From NCBI RefSeq assembly GCF_010727605.1, contig NZ_AP022568.1, positions 1-64,000 of the forward strand: a DNA stretch of 64,000 nt, given 5' to 3'. The DNA is from Mycobacterium simiae. Lineage in GTDB: Bacteria > Actinomycetota > Actinomycetes > Mycobacteriales > Mycobacteriaceae. Both the position numbers and the translations under genes were made by a program. This document shows positions 1-9,832 of the stretch, one piece after another (the stretch's first letter is position 1; each line of letters begins with the position of its first letter). Below the pieces are notes generated by a model. It was not told the DNA's origin. It searched no databases and saw only the letters and a list, made by a program, of their open reading frames with translations.

Positions 1-379
1 CCTGGCTCAGCGCGACGATGGTCGGTGAGGTTGCGGCGCATGCCGCCCTCGACCTGTCGGGGATCCGAAGTCGATGACCCAGCAGTCCAGGCCGTGCGAA
101 TGCAGGATGCCGACGGCACCCTCGTCGCGAGTGACGTCCCATGTCGGCCGACATCATCATCGGGTGCACCATCAGCACCGGCGGGCCGACGGGCGCTGCC
201 GGACGATTGTCCGGGGAAGTAGCGCCGCAGCTTGTACATCGGCACGCTTTCGACGATCTGGGACGGCGACGGAACGCTGCCGGTCTCGAGAACCCTAGCC
301 GCAAGACCTCCAGGCCGTTCTGTGCCGTCGCGACCAGCCGTTCCACCGGCCGCGTGATCATCGACAAGTTCAGCTCCAC
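1..379 (-). CDS. Rv1683-like hydrolase/acyl-CoA synthetase, 5' end, frameshifted
   Basis: Only the N-terminus lies in the window; the gene runs off the left edge. The GTG start at 379 has GAGGAG just upstream. The reading begins VELNLSMITRPVERLVATAQ and, after small frameshifts near 285 and 210-230, continues with PVLMVHPMMMSADMWDVTRD and WVIDFGSPD. This matches, as I recall it, the N-terminal alpha/beta-hydrolase (PHA-synthase-like) half of mycobacterial Rv1683, whose second half is an acyl-CoA synthetase. A role in lipid or triacylglycerol metabolism is family knowledge, not visible here. The shifts look like bases lost from short runs (for example a C run at the expected FPPD). The synthetase half cannot be assessed. 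Confidence 0.6.
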   Translation of the reverse strand, partial: MELNLSMITRPVERLVATAQNGLEVLRLGFSRPAAFRRRPRSSKACRCTSCGATSPDNRPAAPVGPPVLMVHPMMMSADMGRHSRRGCRRHPAFARPGLLGHRLRIPDRSRAACAATSPTIVALSQ

Positions 380-790
380 CGCTGCTCCTCTCTCGACAGC
401 TTGGCAATCATGGCACGGCGGCGGTTGACGGTTCTGGTCAGGCAGTTTGCTCAAGCGGGTGGTTCCGCCGCCCGCCGTGACGCTCGACGATTAGCGACGC
501 CGGAACCGGTACGAACGCAAATGCGTATCGGTCGCGACGCGTCTGCGTTCGTCGTCGTGGCCACCTCGGTTGAAATACACAGCTGGGCGCGTTGCCAATG
601 CCAAAGTCGTGGCAGCCTGCCGACGCGTCTGTGCAGCACACCGTCGAGCGCCGGGTACCGGGCCGTGCTGCGGCCGGAGGTGGCGCGCGCATGGATATGT
701 CGACCGCGACCTTCTGCTTTGAGGGCCCGCCGCCTGTGCCCCAAAGCTGGCCGCGCGGGGGATGGGACACACAGCCAGGGAGGAGATTCG
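380..790. other. intergenic region, no gene seen
   Basis: This stretch separates the divergent Rv1683-like gene and the + strand cluster that starts at 791. Open frames exist on both strands, but none has a convincing ribosome site or recognisable protein. The last bases (AGGAGA at 781) are the ribosome site of the next gene. Promoters for both directions should lie here; I could not pick them out. Confidence 0.5.
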
Positions 791-1276
791 ATGTTGCTGG
801 TCAGCAAGCGCGAACCCGGTTCCAGGGCGACCGCCAAGGCCGAAAACCTGACCGAACGGGCGCTCTACGACGTCGCGCACGGCCGATTCGAACGGTCGTT
901 GTCCGGCCTGACCGCGGTAGCCGCGCTCATCACAACGGCGGAGATCTACTTCGAGCATTACAAGGCCAGCTTTGGCAACAAATGGATGTGGAGCCCCATC
1001 GTGGTGACCGCCGGTGGTCGTCGCGGGCGTCGGCGGGTGTTCTCCCGGCGCTGGGCCAAGAGCTGGTTGCCGATCACCGCCGGCATTTACACCGCGAACG
1101 GCCTGATGGGTGAGTATCTGCATGCCCGCGGCGTGGCGCGCAAGCCGGGTGGTTGGAAGAACGCGTCTTACAACGTCCCGATGGGGCCGCCCATCGCGGC
1201 ACCGGGCCTGATGTGCATGGTCGGGGGGATGGGGCTGCTGGCGTCGATCCTGCGCCGCGAGCGGTTCCGAGGCTGA
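791..1276 (+). CDS. small membrane protein of a dehydrogenase cluster
   Basis: The ATG at 791 follows AGGAGA by four bases and gives a protein of about 161 residues. Hydrophobic stretches lie near residues 38-55, 70-85 and 135-155, so it is probably an integral membrane protein. Around 1010-1045 the frame reads an Arg-rich AGGRRGRRRVF where an adjacent frame gives a hydrophobic VVVAGVGG segment. Two single-base losses that cancel each other would explain this, so the printed residues 76-86 are probably wrong. It is the first gene of a run with a gluconate 2-dehydrogenase subunit 3-like protein and a GMC oxidoreductase, so a membrane-anchor role is plausible but inferred. I do not recognise a named family. 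Confidence 0.6.
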   Translation: MLLVSKREPGSRATAKAENLTERALYDVAHGRFERSLSGLTAVAALITTAEIYFEHYKASFGNKWMWSPIVVTAGGRRGRRRVFSRRWAKSWLPITAGIYTANGLMGEYLHARGVARKPGGWKNASYNVPMGPPIAAPGLMCMVGGMGLLASILRRERFRG

Positions 1277-1288
1277 CGGGGCGCGACG

Positions 1289-2030
1289 ATGGCCGACACC
1301 AGCCGCCCCGACCATTTGCCCAACCGGCGCGCGGACCGCAAACCGCCCCATCCGTCCTGGCTCCCCCGACAACGAGCTGGCATCACCCCCCAGATGATCG
1401 GCCGCTATCCCGATTTCGACGTGCTGCAAACGGCCGACACCTGGGATGAGGCCACCCGCAGGATGGTGCTGGCACGGTTAGAGCCACCGGGACCGCTGCG
1501 CTTTTTCACCGCAGCAGAGGAACCGTGTCTGCGGGCGTTCTGCGACACGGTGCTAGCGCAGGATGTCGAGCCGCGGGTGCCGGTGGCCGAGTCGGTCGAC
1601 AGCAAGCTCGCCGACGGTCGCCTCGACGGCTACCAGTATGCCGACATGCCCGACGACCGCGACGCCTTCCGGATGGTGTTGCGGGCGCTCGACGAGACCG
1701 CCGCCCGGGATTACGGCAAGGCCTCCTTCGACGCCGCCGACCCCAGACGCGCGAGGCGATCATCGAGGCCTTCTCGCAGGGCTCGCTGACGGGCACGACT
1801 TGGAACACCCTGAACGTGAAGCGAGCATGGTCGGTGTGCATGCGAATGGTGCTGTCCAGCTTCTACTCTCACCCGTGGGCGTGGAACGAGATCGGGTTCG
1901 GCGGCCCGGCCTACCCGCGTGGATTCATGAGGCTGGGCGGTGCCACAGCCGGCCGCCGCGCGCGAACCCTGAGACTGCCGGCGCCACCGATGAAGACCCG
2001 GTGCGGGTCGAGCAGAGCGGTGAGCTGTGA
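1289..2030 (+). CDS. gluconate 2-dehydrogenase subunit 3 family, frameshifted
   Basis: The ATG at 1289 is 12 bases after the previous stop. The protein carries FFTAAEEPCLRAFCDTVLAQ and later IIEAFSQGSLTGTTWNTLNV and HPWAWNEIGFGGPAYPRG, typical of the small subunit 3 of membrane gluconate/alcohol dehydrogenases. The frame shifts near 1742 and again near 1935; both fit loss of one base. The C-terminus then reads TDEDPVRVEQSGEL and its TGA (2028-2030) overlaps the ATG of the next gene, supporting translational coupling with the FAD subunit. About 246 residues once repaired. I see no signal peptide, unlike the Tat-exported members of the family. Confidence 0.7.
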
Positions 2031-3712
2031 TGAGTGACTTCTGGCGTGGTCTGTTCAAGGGCGCAATCGCGCCGCGAGACAACGATTCCCGATTCCTGCT
2101 CGACGTGCACTCCCGCGATCTGCCGGGCGAGAGACCATGCGCCGCTACCCGACGACGACGAGGTCGACTTGGTGGTCATCGGCGCCGGGCGGGTGGTTCG
2201 GTGCTGGCGCAACGGCTGGCGCGGGCCGGGTGGCGCGTCGTGATTCTCGAGGCCGGTCCATTCTGGCACCCCGACGAGGACTGGGTCTCCGACGAGGCCG
2301 GTGCGCACGAGCTGTACTGGACACAGAAACGAATCATCGGCGGTAAGGACCCGATCGAGCTGGGCAAGAACAACTCCGGACGTGGTGTGGGCGGCTCCAT
2401 GGTTCATTACGCGGGTTACTGTCCACGATTCCATCCCAGCGACTTCGCGACCTACACGCTGGACGGGGTGGGGGCCGACTGGCCCATCCGCTACGAAGAC
2501 ATCCGCCACCACTACGAGCGGGTGGAACTCGAACTGCCGGTCGCCGGACAGAACTGGCCGTGGGGTGACCCACACCGTTATCCCTTTTCACCACACCCTA
2601 TTTCAGGCTCGGCGGCCAAGATCTGGCGCGGAGCGCTGGAGCGCGGGATCGAGATGCGGGTGGGGCCCGTCGGCATCGTCAACGGCACCTTCGGTAATCG
2701 GCCGCACTGCATCTACCGCGGTTACTGCCTGCAGGGCTGCAAGGTCAACGCGAAGGCCAGCCCCTACGTCACGCACCTGCCCGATGCCTTGGCGCACGCC
2801 ACGGAGATCCGCGCAAACTGCATGGCCGCCCGTGTCGAACTCGACGAGAACGGTTCGGCGCGGGCGTGGTGTACTACGACACGGTCGGCGGCTCCGAACG
2901 GTTGCAGAGGGCTAAAGTGGTTGCCGTCGCGGGATATTCGATCGAAACCCCCCGTCTGCTGCTGAACTCGGCCTGCGCGAGGTTTCCGGATGGATTGGGA
3001 AACGACGATGATCAGGTCGGGCGTTATGTGATGGTGCAAGGCGCGGCCCAGTCCGCGGGCCGGTGGCCCGAAGAGGTTCGGATGTACAAGGCACCTCCGC
3101 CGGAGGTCAGCTCCGAACAGTTCTGAGACCGACCCCGCCCGGGATTCGCCCGCGGATTCGCCATCCAGACCGTGTCCCCGATGCCCATCGGCTGGGCTGA
3201 ACATGTGCTCGCCGAAGGACTTTGGGGCCGGGCCATGCGCGAGTACATGCGCGATTACAACCACTGGGCGACGGTCGGGGTGCTCAACGAGCTGCTGCCG
3301 CAACCCGACAATCGGGTCACCCTGGCCGACGAGCGCGACCCTTACGGCCTGCCCGTCGCCCGGTTCGACTACACGCTGTGCGACAACGATAAGGCCAACA
3401 TGAAGTACTCCACCAAAGTGATCGCGGACATCCTGCATGCTGCCGACGCCCAGGACATTCTGACCATCCAGCGCTTCGCTCACCTGATCGGCGGCGCTCG
3501 GATGGGCACCAACCAGCGAATTCGGTGGTCGACGCCGACCACCGCGTGGGCGTACCGAACCTGTTCATCTCCGACGGGTCGGTCTGTCCCAGGGGTTCGG
3601 CCAACCCGCATTGACCATCATGGCGCTGGCATCCCGGCTGGCCGAGCGAATGGCGGCTGGGAAGATCGATACAACCCGGCCGCCTGCTCCTCGAATGCGC
3701 AGCGATGCTTGA
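2030..3712 (+). CDS. GMC-type FAD oxidoreductase, frameshifted
   Basis: This is the flavin-binding partner of the preceding subunit 3 protein, starting at ATG 2030 (MSDFWRGLFKGAIAPRD). The Rossmann FAD motif DLVVIGAG-AGGSVLAQRLA near residue 45-65 is intact only when frames are joined. GKNNSGRGVGGSMVHYAGY and the C-terminal HLIGGARMGTN are hallmarks of the gluconate 2-dehydrogenase/GMC large subunit. Frame changes occur near 2130, 2150, 2190, 2865, 3128 (a TGA at 3124-3126 lies between two losses), 3518 and 3590; all resolve as missing bases. The end reads NPALTIMALASRLAERMAAG and stops at TGA 3710-3712. About 565 residues when repaired. The substrate is probably a sugar acid, polyol or sterol-like alcohol; the sequence does not say which. 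Confidence 0.72.
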
Positions 3713-3752
3713 TGACTCCGATTCCTGCGAGTGATCGCGAAGGACAATTCCG

Positions 3753-4755
3753 ATGGCACACAACGTCGTAATCACCGGAGCCAGCGCCGGAATCGGGCGC
3801 GCCACCGCTGCACTTTTCGGCCAGCGCGGAGCCAACGTCACCTTGCTCGCCCGCGGCGCGGGAGCTGGACGGCGCGGCCCGCGACGTCGAGGCGGGTGGC
3901 GGCAACGCGCTGCCCATCCCGACTGACGTCGCCGATTTTTCGGCGGTCCAGGGCGCCGCGGATCAGGCCGAGGCCGCGTTCGGGCCCATCGATACCTGGA
4001 TCAACGTCGCATTCACCTCCGTTTTCGCTCCTCTCCGCGACATCAGCCCCGCCGAGTTCAGGCGCGTCACCGAGGTCAGTTACCTGGGCTGTGCACGGGA
4101 CGATGGCCGCGCTGGCAAAGATGCTGCCCGCGACCGCGGCGCGATCGTCCAGGTCGGGTCCGCGTTGAGCCAGCGGGCCATCCGCTGCAGTCGGCCTATT
4201 GCGGAGCCAAGCACGCGATCAACGGCTTTACCGAGTCCGTGCGCTGTGAGCTGCTGCACGAAGGCTCCGGGTGCGGATCACCCTGGTACAGATGCCGGCG
4301 GTCAACACCCGCAATTCTCTTGGGTGCTGTCGCGATTGCCTCGGCTTCCACAACCGGTACCGCCGATCTATCAACCCGAACTCGCCGCGCGGGCCGTCGC
4401 TTACGCCGCCGCTCATCCGGGGCGCAAACAATACTGGGTCGGCGACAGCACTGCGGTCACACTGGTCGCGCAGAAGTTCATCGCCCCCCTACTGGACCGT
4501 TACCTCGGCCAAACGGGATACGACTCCCAGCAGACCGATCAACACACCAGCGGCCAACGACCGGACAACTTATGGAGACCGGTTGACGACGCCCCGGGCA
4601 GCGATCACGGCGCCCACGGCGGCTTCGATGACAGGTCCCACGGCCGGAGCCCGCAGGTGTGGTTGTCCCGCCATCGCGTCGCCGGCGGCACCGCGGTGCT
4701 GGCCCTTGGCGTCGGTGTGCTGGGCGCCCTGGCCGCCCGACGAGGACCATGGTGA
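3753..4755 (+). CDS. short-chain dehydrogenase with C-terminal membrane helix, frameshifted
   Basis: ATG 3753 begins [20 protein letters not shown], with the NAD(P)-binding TGxxxGIG motif. Joined frames then give [35 protein letters not shown] and the catalytic [13 protein letters not shown] (Tyr and Lys of YxxxK). Losses near 3858, 4090, 4127, 4182, 4272 and 4313 break the frame; several cancel out. After the catalytic domain comes a long tail ending in a hydrophobic helix, [20 protein letters not shown], followed by Arg residues, so the enzyme is probably tethered to the membrane by its C-terminus. It belongs to the same run as the GMC oxidoreductase and may act on its product; that link is inference from position. 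Confidence 0.68.
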
Positions 4756-4860
4756 TGGTTTGGATACGGCTCAGTTTCGTCGGGCTCCCCCGCCGTCGCA
4801 TTCTCAGCGCCACGATCCGCCGAGCGCCGTCCTCGCCCGGTTGAACCTGCAGGAGCTCAG

Positions 4861-5981
4861 ATGACCACAACCACCAGCCGCTCGGACGTCTGCATCGACC
4901 AGGTCACCGCCCAGGCGTACGAAATACCCACAGACGCACCAGAAGCCGATGGCACGTTCGCGTGGACCGCCACGACGCTGGTATTGGCGGAGGTGACCGC
5001 GGGGGGCCGGCGTGGGATCGGCTATACCTACGCGAGCAGCGTCGCCCGCGAACTGATCGCCGGCCCGCTCGCCCATGCCGTCACAGGGCATTGTGCCCTC
5101 GACATCACCGCCGCGTGGCAGTCGATGGTCACGGCGATGCGTAACAACGGACGTCCGGCCTGGTCGCCTGCGCGATCTCGGCGGTCGACACGGCGCTGTG
5201 GGACCTCAAGGGCAAACTATTGGAAACGCCGGTTTGCCGGCTGCTCGGCATGGCGCGGCCCGAGGTACCGATCTATGGCAGCGGGGGATTCACCACCTAC
5301 GACGAACACACGACTCGAACGCAACTCGAGTGTTGGGTGGACGGCTGGAAGATTCCGCGGGTCAAAATCAAAATCGGTGAGTCGTCGGGCTCTGCCCCGC
5401 GTCGCGATATCCGGCGGATCGCCTTCGCGCGCAAGGTTATTGGTCATGATGTGGCACTGTATGTCGACGCCAACGGCGGCTACGGCCGCAAGCAGGCGAT
5501 CCGGGTCGCGCACGCCATGGACGAGCACCATGTCACATGGTTCGAAGAACCGGTGTCATCCGATGACCTCGTCGGCTTGCGGCAGGTGCGCGATCAGGTG
5601 CGCCCGGACGTCGCCGCCGGCGAATACGGCTACGACTTGGCGTATTTCAACCGGATGCTGGCCGCCGAGGCGGTCGACTGTCTGCAGATCGACGTCACCC
5701 GCTGCGGCGGCATCACGGACTGGCTGCGCGCCGCGGCCGTTGCCGCCGCGAACAACGTCGAGGTATCCGGACACTGCGCCCCTAACCTGCATGCTCACGT
5801 GGCCGCGGCGATCCCGAACCTGCGGCATCTCGAGTACTTCCACGACCACCATCGCATCGAACAGCTGCTTTTCGACGGCGTGCTGCCCCCAGCGGGCGGG
5901 GTACTGCGGCCCGATCAGGGACGGCCCGGACTCGGCCTGGACTTCAAGCGCCCGGACGCCGAGCAGTTCCGAGTTAGCTGA
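4861..5981 (+). CDS. enolase-superfamily (mandelate racemase/MLE type) enzyme, frameshifted
   Basis: ATG 4861 to TGA 5979-5981 gives about 374 residues once one base lost near 5160 is restored. The order of catalytic motifs is that of the mandelate racemase/muconate lactonizing group: VKIKIG (Lys-x-Lys acid/base), YVDANGGYG (metal Asp), WFEEPV (metal Glu), AAGEYGYD (metal Glu) and SGHCAPN (His). Such enzymes abstract the alpha proton of a carboxylate, often a sugar acid in dehydratases. Lying after a gluconate dehydrogenase-like oxidase and an SDR, an acid-sugar oxidation/dehydration route is a reasonable inference, but the substrate cannot be read from the sequence. Confidence 0.75.
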
Positions 5982-6079
5982 GCCACCAAAACCTGCGCAG
6001 CCGCAACAGGAGTCTGGTTGACGGACGTCGATATCGGCAATATCACCGAAGTGGAACCAACGTATTTCGGGGGCCCGCG

Positions 6080-6724
6080 ATGACTGTGAACTTCGACGAC
6101 GATACCGCTCAGCTGGGGGCCATCGACTTGGTCTTAGGCCTCGGCGAACCGCAGCGAGTCGGCAGATTCAAGTTCTTTCTCGACGGCGAGCGCTGGGAGT
6201 GGTCCGATGCTGTTGCACGCATGCACGGCTATGAACCGCGAACGGTGGAGCCCACCACAGAACTCCTGCTGCAGCACAAGCACCCGGACGACCGCGAGGG
6301 CGTCGCGACGGTGCTGGACCGCGTGGTCAGTGGCGAGCCGTTCAGCAGCCGACACCGGCTCGTGGACAAGGCCGGCCACACCCGCTGCGTCATCGTGGCG
6401 GGCGAGGAAATGCTCGACGACACCGGCGCGCTGATCGGCACGTCGGGTTTTTACGTTGACGTCACCGATTCGCTGCACTCCGACATCACCCAGGTCCTCG
6501 AGGCGGTGGCCGACGCCCGCGCGGCCATCGAGCAGGCTAAGGGCGTGCTGATAGCTGCCTACGGCATCTCGGCCGAGCGCGCCTTCGACGTCTTGGTCTG
6601 GCGCTCCCAGGAGACCAACCTCAAGGTTCGTGACCTGGCCGTGCGATTTTTGAAGGCCGTCGCCGGAACCTCTTCGCCGGACACCCGGACCCACGTCGAC
6701 CACGCGTTGCTCACTCTCGAATAA
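6080..6724 (+). CDS. PAS-ANTAR regulator
   Basis: A 214-residue protein from ATG 6080. Residues about 25-130 form a PAS-like domain (WEWSDAVARMHGYEP, HPDDREGVATVLDRVVSGEP, GFYVDVTDS). Residues about 140-200 form an ANTAR domain (IEQAKGVLIAAYGISAERAF, LKVRDLAVRFL). ANTAR proteins bind paired RNA hairpins and prevent termination; the PAS part would sense a ligand or redox signal. Its frame is intact although flanking genes are broken. It ends seven bases before the GTG of the ABC-F gene, so it may control that gene or act elsewhere. No paired hexaloop target was located. Confidence 0.85.
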   Translation: MTVNFDDDTAQLGAIDLVLGLGEPQRVGRFKFFLDGERWEWSDAVARMHGYEPRTVEPTTELLLQHKHPDDREGVATVLDRVVSGEPFSSRHRLVDKAGHTRCVIVAGEEMLDDTGALIGTSGFYVDVTDSLHSDITQVLEAVADARAAIEQAKGVLIAAYGISAERAFDVLVWRSQETNLKVRDLAVRFLKAVAGTSSPDTRTHVDHALLTLE

Positions 6725-6731
6725 TTGCCCG

Positions 6732-8515
6732 GTGGCGCACCTACTGGGGGCCGAGGCCGTTCACCTGGAATACCCGACTCGGGTCGTGTTCGAGTCGATC
6801 TCGTTGGGGGTCAGCGACGGCGCTCGCATCGGCATCGTCGGACGCAACGGCGACGGCAAGTCGAGTCTGCTGCGTCTGCTGACCGGTGAGCTGCAACCCG
6901 ACGCCGGTCGCGTTACCCGGCGCAGCGGGTTGCGAGTCAGTGTGCTCAGCCAGGCCGACACCCTGGACCCGGCCCGCACCGTGGGCTGGACACTGGTCGG
7001 CGAGGCGGCCGAGCATCAGTGGGCCGGCGACCCACGTATTCGCGACGTGGTGGCTGGGCTTGTCGCCGATCTGGATTGGCATGCAACGGTTTCCACGCTC
7101 AGCGGTGGACAGCGCCGGCGGGTGCAGCTGGCCCAATTGCTGATCGGTGACTGGGATGTCGTCGCCCTCGACGAGCCCACCAACCACCTCGACATCGAGG
7201 GCATCACCTGGCTGGCGGATCACCTGCAACAGCGTTGGACGCGCAACGCCGGCGGCCTGCTGGTGGTGACGCATGACCGGTGGTTCCTCGACGAAGTGGC
7301 CAGCACGACGTGGGAGGTGCACGACGGCATCGTCGAACCGTTCGAGGGCGGATACGCGGCCTATGTGTTGCAGCGCGTCGAGCGCGACCGGCAGGCCGCC
7401 GTGGCGGAAGCCAAACGACAGAACCTGATGCGCAAGGAGCTCGCCTGGCTGCGCCGCGGGCCGCCGGCGCGGACCTCAAGCCGAAGTTCCGCATCGATGC
7501 CGCCAACCAGTTGATCGCCGACGTGCCGCCGCTGCGCAATACCGTCGAGTTGGCCAAGCTGGCGACGGCCCGGCTCGGCAAGGACGTGATCGACCTGCTG
7601 GATGTGTCGGTCTGCTACGGCGGTCGCCCGGTGCTGCGCGACGTCGAATGGCACATCGCACCGGGGGAACGAACCGGCATCGTCGGCGCCAACGGAGCGG
7701 GTAAGTCGACGCTGCTGGGGTTGATCGCGGGCACGATCACGCCGGATAGCGGACGGGTCAAGCGCGGCAAGACCGTGCGGTTGTCGGTACTCGACCAGCA
7801 GGGCGACTTGTTGACCCCGTTTACCGGCGACCGTATTGCCGACGTGCTGAGCGGGCTGCGCGGCGGCTACCAGGTCGAGGGCCGCGAGGTGACGCCTGCC
7901 CAGCTGCTGGAACGCCTCGGCTTCGGACGGGGCCAGCTCTCGGCACGGGTCGGCGAGCTGTCCGGCGGCCAGCGGCGGCGGCTGCAGCTGATGCTCACGC
8001 TGCTGTCCGAACCGAACGTCCTGCTGCTCGACGAGCCCACCAACGACGTCGACACCGACATGCTGACCGCGACCGAAGACCTGCTCGACTCCTGGCCGGG
8101 CACGCTGATCGTGGTCTCCCACGACCGCTACCTGCTGGAACGCGTCACCGATCAGCAATACGCGATCCTCGACGGCCGATTGCGCCACCTGCCCGGCGGC
8201 ATCGACGAGTATTTGCGGCTGGCGGGACGGTCCGCGAGCGCGCCGGTGCCGTCTCAGGCTTCCGCTCAGCCGCCGTCGCGGCCGCAGGCGATGTCCGGCG
8301 CACAGCGCCGCGCCGCGGAAAAGGAGCTGGCCGCCGTCGACCGCCAGCTGGCCCGGCTGGCGGATCGCATCGCCGCCAAACACGTCGAGCTCGCCGAGCA
8401 CGACCAATCCGACCACGTCGGCATCACCCGGTTGACCGGCGAGCTCCGCGACCTGGAGGACGAGGTCGCCGCGCTGGAAACCCGGTGGCTGGAGCTCTCC
8501 GAAGTGGTCGAATGA
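6732..8515 (+). CDS. ABC-F family ATPase, frameshifted
   Basis: GTG 6732 starts a soluble tandem ABC protein of about 594 residues, equivalent by position and sequence to M. tuberculosis Rv1668c/Rv1667c (annotated as a macrolide-transport ATPase). Domain 1 has Walker A GRNGDGKSS, signature LSGGQRRRVQ and DEPTNHLD; domain 2 has GANGAGKST, LSGGQRRRLQ and DEPTNDVD. There is no membrane domain, as in ABC-F proteins that act on ribosomes and can protect against antibiotics. A coiled C-terminal tail (residues about 515-594) follows. A single base lost near 7475 shifts the frame in the interdomain linker just before KPKFRIDAANQLIADVPP. As I recall, the M. tuberculosis gene is also split in two, which leaves open a real break. 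Confidence 0.82.
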
Positions 8516-8519
8516 TGCC

Positions 8520-9832
8520 ATGAGGACGCCGCCGCGCCGACCGGTCCGCTACCTGCCCGGGCAAGCGCTGCTCGCGCTGTACCGGCGCCGCGGCGCGGTG
8601 ATCGATGCCGGGATCGGCCGCCACGGCTACACGTATCTCCTCGGGCCGGCGGCGAACAAGTTCGTGTTCGCCAACGCCGACGCGTTCAGCTGGGCGAAGA
8701 CGTTCGAAAACCTGGCCATCGTCGACGGGCCGACCGCGCTGATCGTCAGTGACGGCGACGATCACCGGCGCCGCCGCAGCGTGGTGGCGCCGGGGCTGCG
8801 GCATCGCCAGGTTCAGGACTATCTGGGGACCATGGTCGCCAATATCGACCTCGTCATCAACGGTTGGCAACCGGGCCAACGGCTGGACATCTACCGGCAG
8901 TGCCGCGGCGCGGTGCGGCGCAGCACCATCGAGAGCCTGTTCGGCCCGCGACTCGCGCAGCATTCCGACTTTGTGGGCGAGCACCTGCAACCGTTGCTGG
9001 ATCTGACTCATCAGCTGCCCCAACTGGTTTCGCTGCAGCAACGTCTCCGAGCCCCCGGCTGGCGGCGGGCGGTGGCCGCGCGGCAACACCTCAACGATTT
9101 CATCGACGGTCAGATCATCCAGGCGCGCAGGCAGCCCCGGACCGACGATCACCTGCTGACCATGCTGATCGAGGGCCGGGGTGAAGAGGATATACGCTGA
9201 GCGACAACGAGATTCGCGACTCGATCATCTCGCTTATCACCGCCGGCTACGAAACCACCAGCGGGGCGCTGGCCTGGGCGATCTACCTGCTGCTGAGCTT
9301 GCCGGGCGCGTGGGAGCGGACCGCCAACGAAGTGCGTCGGGTCCTGGGCGATCGGTCACCGGGCACCTGGGCGGCCGACCTGACCTCCCTGACCTACCTC
9401 AATGGCGTGGTGCAGGAAACGCTTCGGCTGTACTCACCCGCGGTGATTTCGGCCCGCAGGGTGATGCGCGACCTCGACTTCGACGGCGGCCGGATCCGCG
9501 CCGGCCGGTTGCTGATCTTCAGCGCCTATGTCACGCACCGGCTGCCCGAAGTGTGGCCGCAGCCGGACGAATTCCGGCCGGAGCGGTGGGATCCGCGGGC
9601 CGCGGAGTACCGCAAGCCCGCACCGCACGAGTTCATTCCGTTCAGCGGCGGATTGCATCGGTGCATCGGGTCGGTGATGGCGACGATGGAGATGACGGTG
9701 ATGCTGGCCCGGCTAGTCAGCCGAACAACGCTCCGCCTGCCCCCACAACGCATCCGCGCGGCCAACCTCGCGGCGCTGAGTCCCAAGCCGGGGGTCTTCG
9801 TCGAAGTCGACGCCTTAATGCCAGCGCAGTAG
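8520..9832 (+). CDS. cyp139A1: cytochrome P450 CYP139 family, frameshifted
   Basis: ATG 8520 lies four bases after the ABC-F stop. The protein (about 438 residues repaired) matches CYP139A1 by recall: LLALYRRRGAVIDAGIGRHG near the start, I-helix SLITAGYETTSGA, ExxR in QETLRLYS, and the heme loop FIPFSGGLHRCIG with the Cys ligand near residue 381. A base lost near 9187 (GAGGAT for expected GAGGGAT) ends the first frame early. It faces the pks genes, and its last 18 bases overlap the 3' end of pks11 on the other strand. CYP139 is linked to this polyketide locus across mycobacteria, so oxidation of the polyketide is the likely role; that is inference from context. Confidence 0.88.

Noticed and set aside
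380..790. A gene upstream of the small membrane protein, in the frame open from 401
   Set aside because: No ribosome site or recognisable protein upstream of ATG 791, which has a strong AGGAGA.
3124..3126. TGA inside the GMC oxidoreductase as a possible selenocysteine codon
   Set aside because: The surrounding frame is restored by two nearby losses that together remove three bases (expected ETDPARGF); there is no Sec at this site in the family.
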